Shown: positions 35,641 to 46,944 of the stretch, one piece after another | Layout of the letters: each line of letters begins with the position of its first letter | How positions within the stretch are numbered: the first letter of the stretch is position 1 | From: Charina bottae | Lineage: Eukaryota > Chordata > Lepidosauria > Squamata > Charinaidae | Direction of reading: 5' to 3' | Length of the DNA: 64,000 nt | NCBI GenBank assembly: GCA_023362775.1 | Contig: JALMGJ010000004.1 | Location: 80,094,798-80,158,797 of the forward strand | Notes under the pieces: generated by a model | Told to the model about the DNA's origin: nothing | What the model saw: the letters and a program-made list of their open reading frames with translations, nothing else | Databases searched by the model: none | Made by a program: the position numbers and the translations under genes

Positions 35641-37190
35641 AAACAATGCCTAAGTCATCTGGTGATGCATAATAAATATCAGCCTGCTGTGTTGACACCC
35701 TGATCCTCAGAGTGGTGCAGTTGACCTCCAGGGTGGCCCTGTGGGGGGAAATATGTCTATTAAAATAAGAAGGGAGATCCTTATTGTTAATGCCAAGTCT
35801 GGAATCAAAATTACCTGCCAGTCTAAGACCCAGGTTCTCAAGTCAACTGAGAAATATGTTTTTTCCTGTTATCTGAACCAGTATTTGTTAAAGAAAGCAA
35901 CCTACAAAGGGGAAAGTAGACATTTATAATTAATTGTTGCATGTGGTTAAATTCACCCTAGAAGCTAATGCCATGTACTCTCCGGTAATATAAGAAAATC
36001 ATATTTATGAATTAAGTCCTGAAAGTAGGAATTGTCTTATCTGGCCTTCCAACTAGTAATGTTGGAATATCAGGAAAGTTTCCCTTTATACATCAGTCAG
36101 TGAGTCCAAAGATTGACTGCAAAATTGGGCCACCAGTTCTGTTGAAGAGGATTCTACCCAGGAAGGGTAGAATATTTTGTCAAATGGGCAGTATGATACA
36201 CTTTAAATGGACTTTGGGGGCTGCTGAGATGTCCTTGTTGGTGATAGCCAATAAGCTTGAAGGGCTTTTAGGAACTGTTTGGAGAGCAGAGAGAATGGTA
36301 AGTCCCAGGTTGTGATGTATGATGACAGTCCAAGCCAGTGGAAGTGCAGTAATTGGTTGAGATCAAGTGGTGAATATTTACCATGGGATCCTTGGTAAAA
36401 TCAACTTGAAAGCTGTTACTGGTGTCAGTTTTGATAGAGCTGGATGTCATGGCTGGAGAGAAGGCATCACATAAGGAAAAAAAACAAGATAACCATGGGG
36501 TTATCAAGAGACCTAGAGATGCAATCCAGCAGTGGGTATTTGACATAGTTTGTCACTGTATGCCATGTACTGTTTCTGCATGCATTGTATGTTGCCCAAA
36601 GTTATATAATTAAGATGGGTGGCTATTTAATTTTTTTGAATGAATGAATTAATACATAAATGCTTACTCTCCAGGTACTGCAGGATGAATTAGACAGTCA
36701 CTACTAGCAGGCTATAAACAGGAAACCAAGAAAACACCAGCAGATTATCTCTTCAGTATTACCTCCCCAATGCACTGTAGAGTGTTTTTCCTTAGCCAGC
36801 TTTAATGTCTTGCCCTTTACAATACTGGAAAGAAAGTATAACAATAACTCTTTTGCAGAGAAAGTCTTTGTGTCCTAGAGGAACCTGAGATCCTAGCCCA
36901 CAAGTTAATTTGATATATTTTCTACAGCAATGTGTTCCCTATCCTCATAACTCCACTGGCTTATTGAAGATTCACTTCTTTTGATGATAGTCTCATTTGC
37001 TTTTCATTGTGGATTGGAACCATAATATTTGCAGGAAAGTTGCCAAATTTTGTTCAGCTACCATTGCATATGAAGGAAAACAATCTTATAATTATATAAT
37101 ATAATACATATAATAAGTATACCAAAAAAGCCAGAGCCTTTTAATGTCTTTTGCTACATCTCACCTGTCATTAATCATGACACACAAACA
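35641..37190. other. unclassified, possibly LINE 5' region
   Basis: 35640-36560 has moderate GC and short open frames on both strands. It may be the upstream part of the LINE fragment at 35337, but I recognise no motif. 36600-37190 is AT-rich. Confidence 0.3.
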
Positions 37191-37195
37191 AAAAT

Positions 37196-37256
37196 ACATA
37201 CATATATACATACACACACACACACACATATACAGAGAGAGAGAGAGAGAGAGAGC
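37196..37256 (+). repeat. (AC)n/(GA)n compound microsatellite
   Basis: CATACACACAC... followed by (GA)n. Confidence 0.95.
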
Positions 37257-37257
37257 A

Positions 37258-37395
37258 CCATATGCATTTATTTATTATTTAAATTTATATCACCGCCCAT
37301 CTCCCCCAACCGGGGGACTCTGGGCAGTTTACAATAAAATCAATAGTTAAAAATATAAACATGAAATTACAATAACCAGTATAAATAAAATAAAT
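37258..37395 (-). repeat. CR1-type 3' tail
   Basis: (TTTA)n-like start, then CACCGCCCATCTCCCCCAAC, CGGGGGACTCTGGGCAGTTT, ACAATAAAATCAATAG: the 3' terminus of the CR1 family whose ORF2 lies at 37400-39600 and 60100-60470. Confidence 0.7.
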
Positions 37396-37399
37396 AAGT

Positions 37400-38225
37400 A
37401 TAAAATGTGACTGCCCTTTCTCGGTGCCTGGGGGCTGTAGGGGCCTGGATGGGGTCCAACAGGCTTCAGCTGAACTCTGGTAAGATGGAGTGGCTGTGGA
37501 TTAATGGCTCTTCCCTATCTGGGATCTTTGGTTCTGGATGGAGTTGCATTGCCCCAGACGGATCCGGTGCAGAATCTGGGGGTCCTCCTGGACTCACAAC
37601 TCCTGCTCAAAGAGCAGGTGGCCAGAAGGGCCTTTGCACAACTTCGTGTTGTGTGCCAGTTACGCCCGTTCCTGGATCGAGAGGCCCTTCGAACAGTCAC
37701 TCATGCCCTTGTTACCTCCCATATACACTACTGCAATGCGCTCTACATGGGGCTACCCTTGAAGAGTATCCGGAAGCTTCAGCTGGTCCAGAATGTGGCT
37801 GCACGGGCCATTGTTGGTGCCCCTAGATTGGCACACATAACACCTTTATTACGTGAGCTGCATTGGATACCAGTTTGTTTCTGGGTCCAATTCAAGGTGT
37901 TGGTTATCACCTTTAAAGCCCTACATGGCATGGGGCCAGGTTACCTGAGGGACCGCCTCATCCCCAATACATCTACCCGTCCCACCCATTCATGCAGAGA
38001 GGGCATGCTACGGACCCCATCTACAAGAGAGTTCCATCTGGTGGGGTCCAGGAGGCGTGCCTTCTCTGCAGTAGCTCCCGCCCTGTGGAACATCTTGCCC
38101 CCGGAGGTGATATTAGCCCCTTTGCTCCTGACCTTCTGGAGGAACCTGAAAACTTGGTTCTGCCACCTTGCTTGGGACCAAGAAATAAATAGTCACTCTT
38201 GGGGATAGCTAATACCTTAGAGAGC
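37400..38225 (+). pseudogene. CR1-type LINE ORF2 C-terminal half
   Basis: Encodes LGAVGAWMGSNRLQLNSGKM, then VLLDSQLLLKEQVARRAFAQ, LRPFLDREALRTVTHALVTS, HIHYCNALYMGLPLKSIRKL, LHWIPVCFWVQFKVLVITFK and AFSAVAPALWNILPPEV. Most of this is in one open frame (37504-38208) of 234 codons. The RT catalytic block is absent (5' truncation), so the piece cannot act alone despite its open frame. It abuts an inverted copy of the same family (38261-39600) tail-to-tail. Confidence 0.9.
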
Positions 38226-38254
38226 CCCTCTCCTACATTGGATCGAGTTATATC

Positions 38255-39600
38255 TTTTTACTATTCTTGCCTCTTGGATTTTAATGGTCTGCAGCATACC
38301 CTCTCTGCATGATCGGTGGGACAGGTCGATGTAATTGGGATGAGGTGGTTCCTCAGGTAGTCTGGACCCATGCCATATAGGGCTTTAAAGGTGATAACCA
38401 ACACCTTGAATTGGACCCGGAAGCAAACTGGTACCCAATGCAGCTCGCGCAGCTGTGGTGTCACATGTGCCAATTTTATGGCACCAATAACACTCTGCAC
38501 GGCTGAATTCTGGACCAGCTGAAGTTTATGGATACTCTTCAAGGGTAGCCCCATTTAGAGCGCATTGCAAGAGTCTATATGGGAGATGACAAGGGCATGA
38601 GTGACTGTTCGGAGGGCATCTCGATCCAGGAATAGGCGTAACTGGCACACAATCCAAAGCTGTGCAAAGGCCCTCCTGGCCACAACTGCCACCTGTTGTT
38701 TTAGCAGGAGTTGTGAGTAGAGGAGGACCCCCAAGTTCCACACTGGTTCCAAATGGGGCAGTGCCACCCCATTCAGAACCAAAGATGACAACTTCCTGGA
38801 TACCGAGAGGCCATCAATCCACAGCCACTCCATCTTACCAGGGTTCAGCTGAAGCCTGTTGTTCCCCATCCAGACCCCTACAGCCCCCAGGCACTGAGAT
38901 AGGACAGCTACCGCATCACTTACTTCACCCGGGATGGAGATATACAACTGAGTATCTTCAGCATATTGATGATACCTCATCCCATGGTGACAGATGATCT
39001 CACCCCGTGGTTTCATGTAGATGTTAAATAGGAGAGGAGAGAGAACCAAACCCTGTGGCACCCCACACAAGAGTGGTTGTGGGTCAGATCTCTCCTATCA
39101 CCACCGATTGGGAATGCACCTGGAGGAAGGTGAACCAGCGCAAAACTACGCGTCCCCCCCAACTCCCTGAGCTACCCCAAAAGGACACCATGGTTGATGG
39201 TATCGAAAGCCGCTGAGAGATCCAAGAGAGCCAGGATGGATGCACTCCCTCAATCCCACTCCCACCAGAGATCATCCATAAGTGCGACCAATGCAGTCTC
39301 CATCTCATATCCCGGCCTGAAACCTAACTGAAAGGGGTCTAGATAATCTGTTTCCTTCAGAATCCTCTGGAGTTGCAACGCCACCACTTTCTCAACCACC
39401 TTTCCCAAAAAGGGAAGGTGGCAGACAGGATGAAAATTGTCCAGAATAGTAGGGTCCAGGGATGGTTTCTTGAGGAGGGGGTGCACCAGCACCTCCTTAA
39501 AGGCAGCCGGGAACACCCCCTCCCTCAAGAATGTATTAACCATCGCCTGGACCCAACCACAAGTCACCTCCTGGGCTGATTTTACCAGCCAGGAAGGGCA
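38255..39600 (-). pseudogene. CR1-type LINE RT, inverted copy
   Basis: Minus-strand order: NTFLREGVFPAAFKEVLVHP, LLKKPSLDPTILDNFHPVCH, LQLQRILKETDYLDPFQLGF, VPQGLVLSPLLFNIY, YHQYAEDTQ, VWMGNNRLQLNPGKM and LPLKSIHKLQLVQNSA. The catalytic YADD reads YAED (E codon 38957-38959), which should abolish RT activity. Frameshifts lie near 39080 and 38555. It keeps more of the RT than the plus-strand neighbour and lacks the last part of the C-terminus. Confidence 0.9.
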
Positions 39601-39609
39601 CAGGTCTAG

Positions 39610-40160
39610 TAACTTAGTATATTAATAATTCAGTAATTTATTAAGAAATTAGTTTTATTATTTTGTCAATTATTTTAAAGATTTTTCTAGTATTTTTACC
39701 TTTTGAATTTATAGTGTTTAGTAGTCTGAACATTTCTACTAATTTCCTCAAAAATGTTTATGTACTTAATCTAAGCCTTGTAACCTGTTAACAAAAAATG
39801 TTTAAAATGCAGGTCAGTCACTGTAACATAGATACTATTACTATTTTCCAACAAGTATTCATAGGGTGAAAGAATAGTTTTATATTCTTACATTATGTTT
39901 AGCTATTCTAAATTTTTATAAGTTCAGAGGAGAATATATACAATCTATAAAATGATAATTAAAATTATTATAACAATTAAACAATTTGGAATTATTGTTC
40001 ATCCAAATTTAGAAATAAAAATTAACATATAATCCTAAAATGAAATGAAACAAAATAAAGCCATTAGAGTTAGTATTTCACCTGTTGATTTTTATCTAAT
40101 TCCCAGGATTAGATTTTTTAAAAAAAATTCTATATCTGAGTTTTGATCTAGTATTTGGGA
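39610..40160. other. AT-rich sequence, no feature recognised
   Basis: No gene or repeat recognised. Confidence 0.3.
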
Positions 40161-40165
40161 CAATA

Positions 40166-40545
40166 AAGGTAGTCCTCACTTAATGACCACAATTGGGATC
40201 AGAATTTAGGTTGCTAAGCCATGCGATTGTTGAGCAAATCTGGACCTGATTTTATGACCATTTTTTTGGTGGTTGTTAAGCAAATCGCCACCATTAAGTG
40301 AATCACATGGTCATTAAGCAAACCACATGGTAGTTAAGCGAATCATATAGTTCTGTATTAATTTTGCTTATCGGAAGCTGGCTGGGAAGGTTGAAAATGG
40401 TGATCATGTGACCACAGGATGCTGCAACCGATGTACTGTATATGAGAGCTGGTTGCCAAGCACCTGAATCACGATCATATGACCACAGGGATGCTGCAAT
40501 GGTCATAAGTGCGAGGAACGGCCATAAGTAGTTTTTTCCAGCACC
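40166..40545 (+). repeat. MITE-like repeat (AGGTAGTCC family), copy 1
   Basis: Begins AGGTAGTCCTCACTTAATGA, with TTAAGCAAATC-type words repeated inside and TGATCATGTGACCACAGG later. Related copies are at 42538, 45738 and 59675. The right terminus is not clear here. Confidence 0.6.
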
Positions 40546-40559
40546 GTCGTAATGGTTTA

Positions 40560-41430
40560 TGTTGACACATGTAATGTTTTATGAAAACTACTCCAGATCT
40601 GGGAAGATCAAATAATTAACCATGGCTTCTTAGAATGTAAATATGTTTTTCAAAAAAAAAATTGAATACGTACTTTCATAGATGAAATAGTTCTTACTCT
40701 TATGTTAATTTACTGTAGTTAATTTTTTTTCAGGAAGTCCTTTGTACAGTCTTTCTTGAATATGTAGTCACATAGACAATTGAACATTGTACATGCTGTT
40801 CATTACTTCATTTTAGTTGTCAAAGAGTTTGAAAAAAAAATCTTAATATCACTAAGCATTGTTGTAAGAGGTTAGCTTAGTTTTCTTTTTCTTTCTTCTG
40901 GTTGAATTGTTGCAATTGCTGTTCATTAGTGGCTTGAATGCTATGACTGTACTAATTATTCAGACATTTTGTGAATATATGTAAAGCAGGCATTTGCAAA
41001 ATTTGGCAAAAAAAACCCTTAGCAGTTAATGTTGATAATGTAATTGTGTCATTGCAAGGGGAGCTGGAGAATTTTGTCTTGGTTTGTTTGAATTATTTTT
41101 TGGGGTAGGGAACTTTTAAGTTTCATTGTTGCATTAAGCCTACTGAGGCTTAACATATGTATTTCCTTTAGCTTCCTACTGAAAATTGGCAAAAAATTGC
41201 AGAACTGTTATTTAGCAATGCAATTCTGGGGTTTGAAGGCCAGCTATGACCCTCCCCAGTTGTTAAATGTTTCCACATGTACTGCATGTATGTCTTGTTT
41301 TGATTACGAGCAGATGATACCAGGAGCTATCTCTTGTTCAGTGTGAAACAGCAGCGTGCATACTGCATTTTCTTGTCTTAAGCCACATGTGAGTAATTAA
41401 CAGGAGTTTGGAGGCTAGATAATTATCATA
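40560..41430. other. AT-rich sequence, no feature recognised
   Basis: No gene or repeat recognised. Confidence 0.3.
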
Positions 41431-41449
41431 TTTACTCTGAAGTCAGACC

Positions 41450-41560
41450 CAAAATGATTGGATTAAAGACCTGGCCTTTCACTGGAGGACCAAAGTTCAA
41501 ATCAAGTCTGAGGCAGGACTGTTACAACCTGCTGTGCAAATTGTGTGCTTCACAAGGGCA
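41450..41560 (+). repeat. possible tRNA-derived SINE head
   Basis: GGATTAAAGACCTGGCC...AAAGTTCAAATCAAGTC has tRNA-like A-box and B-box spacing. No second copy is seen, so confidence is low. Confidence 0.3.
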
Positions 41561-41904
41561 CTGAATGGGGTATGGGCACCAGTTGCAAGAAAAGAAAAAA
41601 AGAGAGAGAGAAAGAGATACAATATTGATAACACAGGCTCGCCAACTTCACACAGGTACACTTGGCCGCTGAGACCAGCGATAGAACCTATACATACAAC
41701 CCAGTAGGTTCTTGCATATTTGCATATATTAATTATATCTTAAAAATTCAAAAATTGATTTTTTGGGGGGGAAACTAAGTGGAATTCTCCAGAAATGCAC
41801 CTTGTATGCCAGCAGTGGTCCCTGCCTTAGATCATACGTAGAAGAAGACGAATGACTTTAGCTTCATCCCTGATGTACAGTCATCTATATTACAAAAATT
41901 ACTC

Positions 41905-42015
41905 CAGTGGGTAGACCTACTCCAGACCAGGAAATCAACTCCACAAGAAGGTTAAAACTACATTTATTGATATTAGCTATAACTGAATCCTGCAAATCTG
42001 ATTGTGCTGTATCCT
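41905..42015 (+). repeat. 3' part of the unnamed tRNA-SINE family
   Basis: CCAGACCAGGAAATCAAC...GGTTAAAACTACATTTATTG, then CTGCAAATCTGATTGTGCTG. It aligns with the reverse complement of 8770-8890. Confidence 0.55.
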
Positions 42016-42537
42016 CCTCCTCCTCTTCATACAATAGTAAATTAGAGAGGTGTCTGAGCTCCTTCTGAACATCTTGTTGCTCTAGACTGAAAAAGTGTTT
42101 CAGCCCCTTTTGCCTAGGTAATGGTTCCTGCAAGTTTCCCATCAAGATAATCTTTGTTACTCTCTACAATTATTATATGTCTGTGTGTATCTGTATCTCA
42201 AACTTGGGATAATTAGCATTCTCCTAGGAATGAACTGGCATTGAGAATATAGCATTGCTAAGGAAAAAACTCCCTCTAGCTCAGGGTTAAGGCCATGGCT
42301 AAATCCATGAAGAAAATCTTGCTTTCTCTGTATTAATAATCCCTTCTCCCCATAAACAGTCGTAAAAAGAGCTTAAAACATATTTAGCATCTAAATTTCA
42401 TCCATTTTTTAAATAGTTGAATAAAGATGTGCAAAACTGCAGTTTTAGGTACCATCTTTGATGTGTATTTTGGCAATCTGAACATATTAATGAGTATCCA
42501 AAAAAGCAAAAGCCGTGTATCATTTCTTAATGACAGT

Positions 42538-42935
42538 ACAGGTAGTCCTCATTTAATGACCACTCAGTCAGCGACCATTCAAACTTACAACGGCACTGAA
42601 CGAGTGGTAGTTATGACCAGTCTTCAGAGTTCCAGCCATCACAGCATCCCTGCAGTCACATCAGTTATGATGTCACAGTGTCGCACGGTCACATGATTGT
42701 TCCCTGCCAGCTTCTCATAAGCAAAGTCAATGGGGAAGCCAGCAGGAAGTTGGAAGTCACAGTCACGTGAGGTCCTTGCTTAATGACCCGTACAGTCCTC
42801 ACTTAACGACAGCAACTGGTACTGTCAGAATTGCCATCGCTAAGCGTCATGGCCACGTGATGTTGAGATTTATGAACATGTAGCTTAGCAATGGCAATTC
42901 TGGTCCCAATTGCTGTCATTAACTGAGAACTGCCT
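42538..42935. mobile_element. MITE with TA-flanked inverted ends, copy 2
   Basis: The left end is CAGGTAGTCCTCATTTAATG after a TA (42536-42537). The right end is TCATTAACTGAGAACTGCCT, its imperfect inverse. A second internal start (ACAGTCCTCACTTAACGAC at about 42795) suggests one copy inserted in another or a tandem dimer. TA-flanked left ends recur in copies 3 and 4, pointing to a Tc1/mariner-type non-autonomous element. It is non-coding. Confidence 0.65.
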
Positions 42936-42964
42936 ATCATCTTAATATTTTAGTCTGGGCTTCC

Positions 42965-43067
42965 TGAGCAATTTTATGTTTTTAACTGTTTTTATTAACT
43001 GTTTTTATTGTTTTGTATTTGTATTTGTAAGCTACCCAGAATCTATGAGAGTGGACAACTATAATAA

Positions 43068-43106
<39 letters not shown>

Positions 43107-43107
43107 C
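42965..43107 (+). repeat. LINE/SINE 3' tail with (AAT)n
   Basis: TTGTAAGCTACCCAGAATCT, ATGAGAGTGGACAACTATAA, then (AAT)n. It resembles the CR1-type tail but is diverged. An (ATT)n array in the opposite sense lies 80 bp on (43184-43227). Confidence 0.6.
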
Positions 43108-43182
43108 CATTGATTTAAAAAATTGAGGTTTCAAGTTGTAGAAGTCTTTATAAATTGGAAAAAAGTTTTGTTATTTTTAAAA

Positions 43183-43183
<1 letters not shown>

Positions 43184-43226
<43 letters not shown>

Positions 43227-43227
43227 T
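43184..43227 (+). repeat. (ATT)n microsatellite
   Basis: A run of ATT units. Together with 43068-43107 (AAT)n it forms a long low-complexity inverted pair. Confidence 0.95.
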
Positions 43228-43664
43228 TAGTTTTAGTGTTAGAATAGGTGTAGTTACAAAAGGCATTTTAAGTATTTATTGATTCCTTTGTCCCAAATTT
43301 CATAATATGAAAAGATTTTAATTCACTTTTGTCCACTGATACAGGGGCAGATTTAGGTTTCTACCTCTACCGGTTGAAATTTGATAAATTTATATTTAAG
43401 AGTTTATTATGTTCTGGGCTCTACCTGGAGCTGGCATTATTTCACCCTTTCAGATTGTCAATCACTTGATTTTGTAATCAAGTCACAATTTAGGAAAACT
43501 GTTTCAAACAGGCTTATTAGTGAGTGTCATTTGTTGGACTTGGGGGACATGTTGTGTGTGCACTTTCACAAAAAGCTGGTGTGAGGTGCTTGCCTATCCA
43601 CAAAATTGCTGCTATGGATTATGTTGACAATCAACTTACAACTTTGGCTCACATAGGGATTTCC

Positions 43665-43845
43665 CTTCATTTTATTTAGTTTCATTTCATTTTATCCTCA
43701 AACTAACAGCCCTGAAAGTTATTTTGAGCTAAGAGAATATGGCTGGGGCAAAGTCATTCAGAGTTTTAATTGCTGAGGGGAACTTGATCCTGGATCTGTC
43801 CAGACTGAGTTCAATATCTTAACTGCTATACAATGCTGAGACTGA
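43665..43845 (-). repeat. old CORE-SINE (MIR-like)
   Basis: ATTTTATCCTCAAACTAACA...GGGGCAAAGTCATTCAGAG...GAACTTGATCCTGGATCTGT...TTAACTGCTATACAATGCTG reads as a reversed, diverged CORE-SINE. Confidence 0.5.
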
Positions 43846-43971
43846 CAACACCCCCTATCCCCCCCTCCAAAAAAAAATATTTAGAGGATATTCCACACAC
43901 TCCTGGAATTTAGAAAGAGCTTTCAGATCCTGAGAAAATTAACTTTCTGAGTATGTGGGGAAGGAATAGAG

Positions 43972-44323
43972 CAGAGCTTTCCAAACTTTTCATGTTGGTG
44001 ACACACTTTTTAGACATGCATCATTTCGCGACACACTCTTATAGCAGGGCATCATTTTGCGACACACTCTTACAGCAGGGCACAAGGCAGGCACTAGGAC
44101 CTCACTAGGAATCACAGCAGGTTTGGAGGCAGTAAGGTACAAGGCAGGCACTAGGACCTGCGCAGAATCCTGGCAGGGCAGGTTTGGAGGCAGCAAGGCA
44201 CAAGGCAGGCACTAGGACCTGCGCAGAATCCTGGCAGGGCTCGGAGGCAGCAGCAGCCGTGACACACCCAGACACTGCAGCCGACACACTAACGTGTCCC
44301 GACACACAGTTTGGAAAGCTCTG
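43972..44323. mobile_element. hAT-type non-autonomous element, copy 3
   Basis: A 352-bp element with ends CAGAGCTTTCCAAACTTTT... and ...AGTTTGGAAAGCTCTG, and a perfect 8-bp duplication GAATAGAG (43964-43971, 44324-44331). It is an inverted relative of copy 2. The interior is expanded by about three repeats of a unit containing GGCAGGCACTAGGACCT. It is non-coding. Confidence 0.93.
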
Positions 44324-44331
44324 GAATAGAG

Positions 44332-44940
44332 ACTGTTGTAATAGGAATTTGATTCTGGAGCTCTGAACAAAATTATGTACTTGTTATCAGCAAGAGGACA
44401 ATGAAAATTGTGGTAGTAGTTAATGGTTCCTTATTACAAGAAGCAGAAATGGGTATATGCTGACTTGATATGGTATGTGACTAAGCTAAGAGTGATAAAT
44501 CTGCTGGGAAGTATCCTTTCTTTGTTATCCCTCAAAAGTAGCTACCATCAAATCACTTTGGATCTTGAAGAAAGCTGAGGCCCACCTAGTATTCTCATCC
44601 ATCTTCCAGTATATGACAAAAGAATGGAAATGCTATTGAAAAAGGAGATTTAGTATCTGGAACAATGGCCAGGCTGAATATTTGTGTATTATCTCTGAAA
44701 AAACTGAAGAGTGAATTAAGTGCATTCATTGACTAAAGGAAGGCAAATACTCTCTCTTTCTCCAAAATGTGGAACAGGATGATATATACATCTACTGACA
44801 AAGCAGTCTGCCATTAATAACTGAGATGAATATAGTGTAGATCTGTCAGATTTCTTATTGGGTTATATGAAATTGGAAATTGGGTTTCTCTACAAAGCAA
44901 AAGTGTTTTGGCAAATTGCATCTTTTACAAAGCAAAGCAA
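44332..44940. other. AT-rich sequence, no feature recognised
   Basis: No gene or repeat recognised. Confidence 0.3.
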
Positions 44941-44944
44941 AGCC

Positions 44945-45575
44945 TTCTCATGGTGACGTGAAGTGCAGGTGCAAGATAGCAATGGTCACGTGTGTATTGT
45001 TTTGACTAGATTGCATGGGAACAAGGTCTCCTGATATCCTTCCGTGGGAAGCCTTCCTCAAGCCCCCCCTGAGCAAGGAGGAGGGGGGAACTCAGTGCGT
45101 AGATGCAGCACTGCTAACCAATAGCAGGTCATGCTATGTGCTTTAGGCCTAATGCTTTGAGGCCTAGTGTGCGTGTCACAGCTAACCTCCAGCCAATCAG
45201 AATGCTAGAAGAACTGAATATACAACCATGCAAAATGGTTTTCTATGTCTTCTTGATTTCTAGTGTCTCTTAGCCATGTAGTTCTTCACGTGTTCACTTC
45301 CCGTGGACTGGGCAGAGTGAGCTATGCCTGGCTTTGGGTATAGGCCATGGCAGGAACTCTGGCCCTGGGATCAATACACGGAACTCTGCTTATAAGTTTG
45401 TTTTGTTTTTCCTTTTACAATGATGTATCCTGTATATTCATCTTTTGCATTGTTGCGATAATGTACTGTATCTGCATTATTGCCCTATGCTAAACAGTAA
45501 ACACTGTTGGCCCTAAGAAGCTGCATTCTTGTCTGTTTATTCTCAAGCCTCGGTTTTTCCCCTTTAAGCCAGCAT
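44945..45575 (+). mobile_element. putative solo LTR (endogenous retrovirus type)
   Basis: About 600 bp with CCAAT-like words (AACCAATAGCAGG, AGCCAATCAGAATG), a polyadenylation-like CAGTAAACACTG, and a U5-like end (GCTGCATTCTTGTCTGTTTA). I could not fix the ends or a target duplication, so the class is tentative. Confidence 0.4.
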
Positions 45576-45594
45576 ATACCCCATCAAGATCACC

Positions 45595-45730
45595 AAGCAA
45601 TTGATTTATCAGAAACTTGAAAACAATGTTGTGATCACCAAAAGTCTACATGGATTTTTCAAGAACACATGCTGGACTAACTTTATCTCATTATTTGATC
45701 AAGTAATTTTTTTAACAGAATTTGGAATGT
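45595..45730 (+). pseudogene. LINE RT fragment
   Basis: One frame reads LHGFFKNTCWTNFISLFDQV, matching the HGFR...C.TNL..F.D segment of CR1-group RTs. It ends at the MITE at 45738. The piece at 47505-47650 may be a downstream part of the same old element. Confidence 0.5.
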
Positions 45731-45737
45731 TCTAGAT

Positions 45738-45995
45738 ACAGGTAGTCTTCGAACTATGACCACTCATTCAGTGACTGTTCAAAGTTATGATGGCACTGAA
45801 TGAGTGGTACTTAGGACCAGTCCTCGAAATTCCAGTCGTTGCAATATCCCCATAGTCATGTGATCATGATTTGGGTCCTTGGCAACCAGCTTGCACTTAT
45901 GACAGTTGCAGTGTCCCATGGTCACATGATCATATTTGTGACCTTCTCTGCCAGCTTCCCACAAGCAAAGTCAATAAGCTCCTGTAAGTTGCTCC
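45738..45995 (+). mobile_element. MITE (AGGTAGTCC family), copy 3
   Basis: TA then CAGGTAGTCTTCGAACTATG, GGCACTGAATGAGTGGTAC, GCTTCCCACAAGCAAAGTCA. It is collinear with copies 2 and 4 and truncated at the right. Confidence 0.65.
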
Positions 45996-46099
45996 CATTG
46001 CTTTTTCTCCCAAGGAGCCCCACTACAGAGTATGAGTATGGAGTACTATGGAGTACAAGATCCCAGGGATCCAGAAAGTAGTTGCTCTTATGGTTTTTT

Positions 46100-46395
46100 A
46101 TGTGATTTTCCTGTATAACACCTCTGCATGAGCTGCACTAGCTTCTGGCTTCTGGCTAGAATTCAAGGTACTCAGTGTTACCTTTAAAGTCTTACATAGC
46201 TTAGGAATTGAGTATCTTCAAATATTGCCTTCTCCCATCAGTATCTTTCTATCCAATTAGATCTACAAAACAGGCTCCCTCTAGGTCCTTACTTTTAAGG
46301 AGTTTTTCATTAGGGACCATAGGGGATCATTGCTGCAGCATTCCTATGGAACAGTATTTCTCTAGAAAGCAGGTTGTTTTCGACTGTGTAAAAAC
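46100..46395 (+). pseudogene. CR1-type LINE ORF2 C-terminal fragment
   Basis: Reads LPSVSFYPIRSTKQAPSRSL, then LRSFSLGTIGDHCCSIPMEQ, matching PY.P.R..RS......L......F..A.P..WN in CR1 C-termini. It is diverged and frameshifted. Confidence 0.55.
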
Positions 46396-46662
46396 AGTAC
46401 TCACACTCTGATGACATCTAGAGTAGTGGTTTTCAACCTTTTTGTCTCATCAATAATTCTGTCAAAGAACCAAGTCCCACCATGATATAAACAGGAAGCT
46501 TTCTCTTTCAAAAAAGGGCAGCTATATGCTTATAGACCTTCTGTTCTAATTATTATTTACAGTAATATTTAAGAACTGTAAGTGTTATGGCTTTACCCTG
46601 CATCTCACCTAAAGTATATCAGGGTCCCAGTAGTGATACATGTTTAGAAAAACATACGGGAA

Positions 46663-46664
46663 TA

Positions 46665-46705
<41 letters not shown>

Positions 46706-46776
46706 TCCCATATGTTATGTGTGTGTGTGTGTGTGTGTATTCCCATATGTTGTATGTATGTATGTATGTATGTATG

Positions 46777-46847
<71 letters not shown>

Positions 46848-46940
46848 GCTGAAGAGTAGCCAGAGATAGATTGAGAATAGCTGAAGAGTAGCCAGAGATA
46901 GATTGATAGATTGAGAATAGCTGAAGAGTAGCCAGAAATC
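46663..46940 (+). repeat. compound microsatellite plus minisatellite
   Basis: In order: (TGTC)n, (GT)n, (TGTA)n, (TA)n, (GA)n. Three units of a 32-40-bp minisatellite starting GAGAATAGCTGAAGAGTAGC follow at 46841, 46873 and 46913. The open frames here are repeat translations. Confidence 0.93.
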
Positions 46941-46944
46941 ATTT

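Noticed and set aside
35741..36613. Short open frames on both strands as a hypothetical gene
   Set aside because: No motif, no consistent frame and no splice structure. Neighbouring sequence is retroelement-derived.
37504..38208. A 234-codon open frame as a host gene
   Set aside because: It is the C-terminal half of CR1 ORF2 without the catalytic block. The same protein words recur in other fragments in the window.
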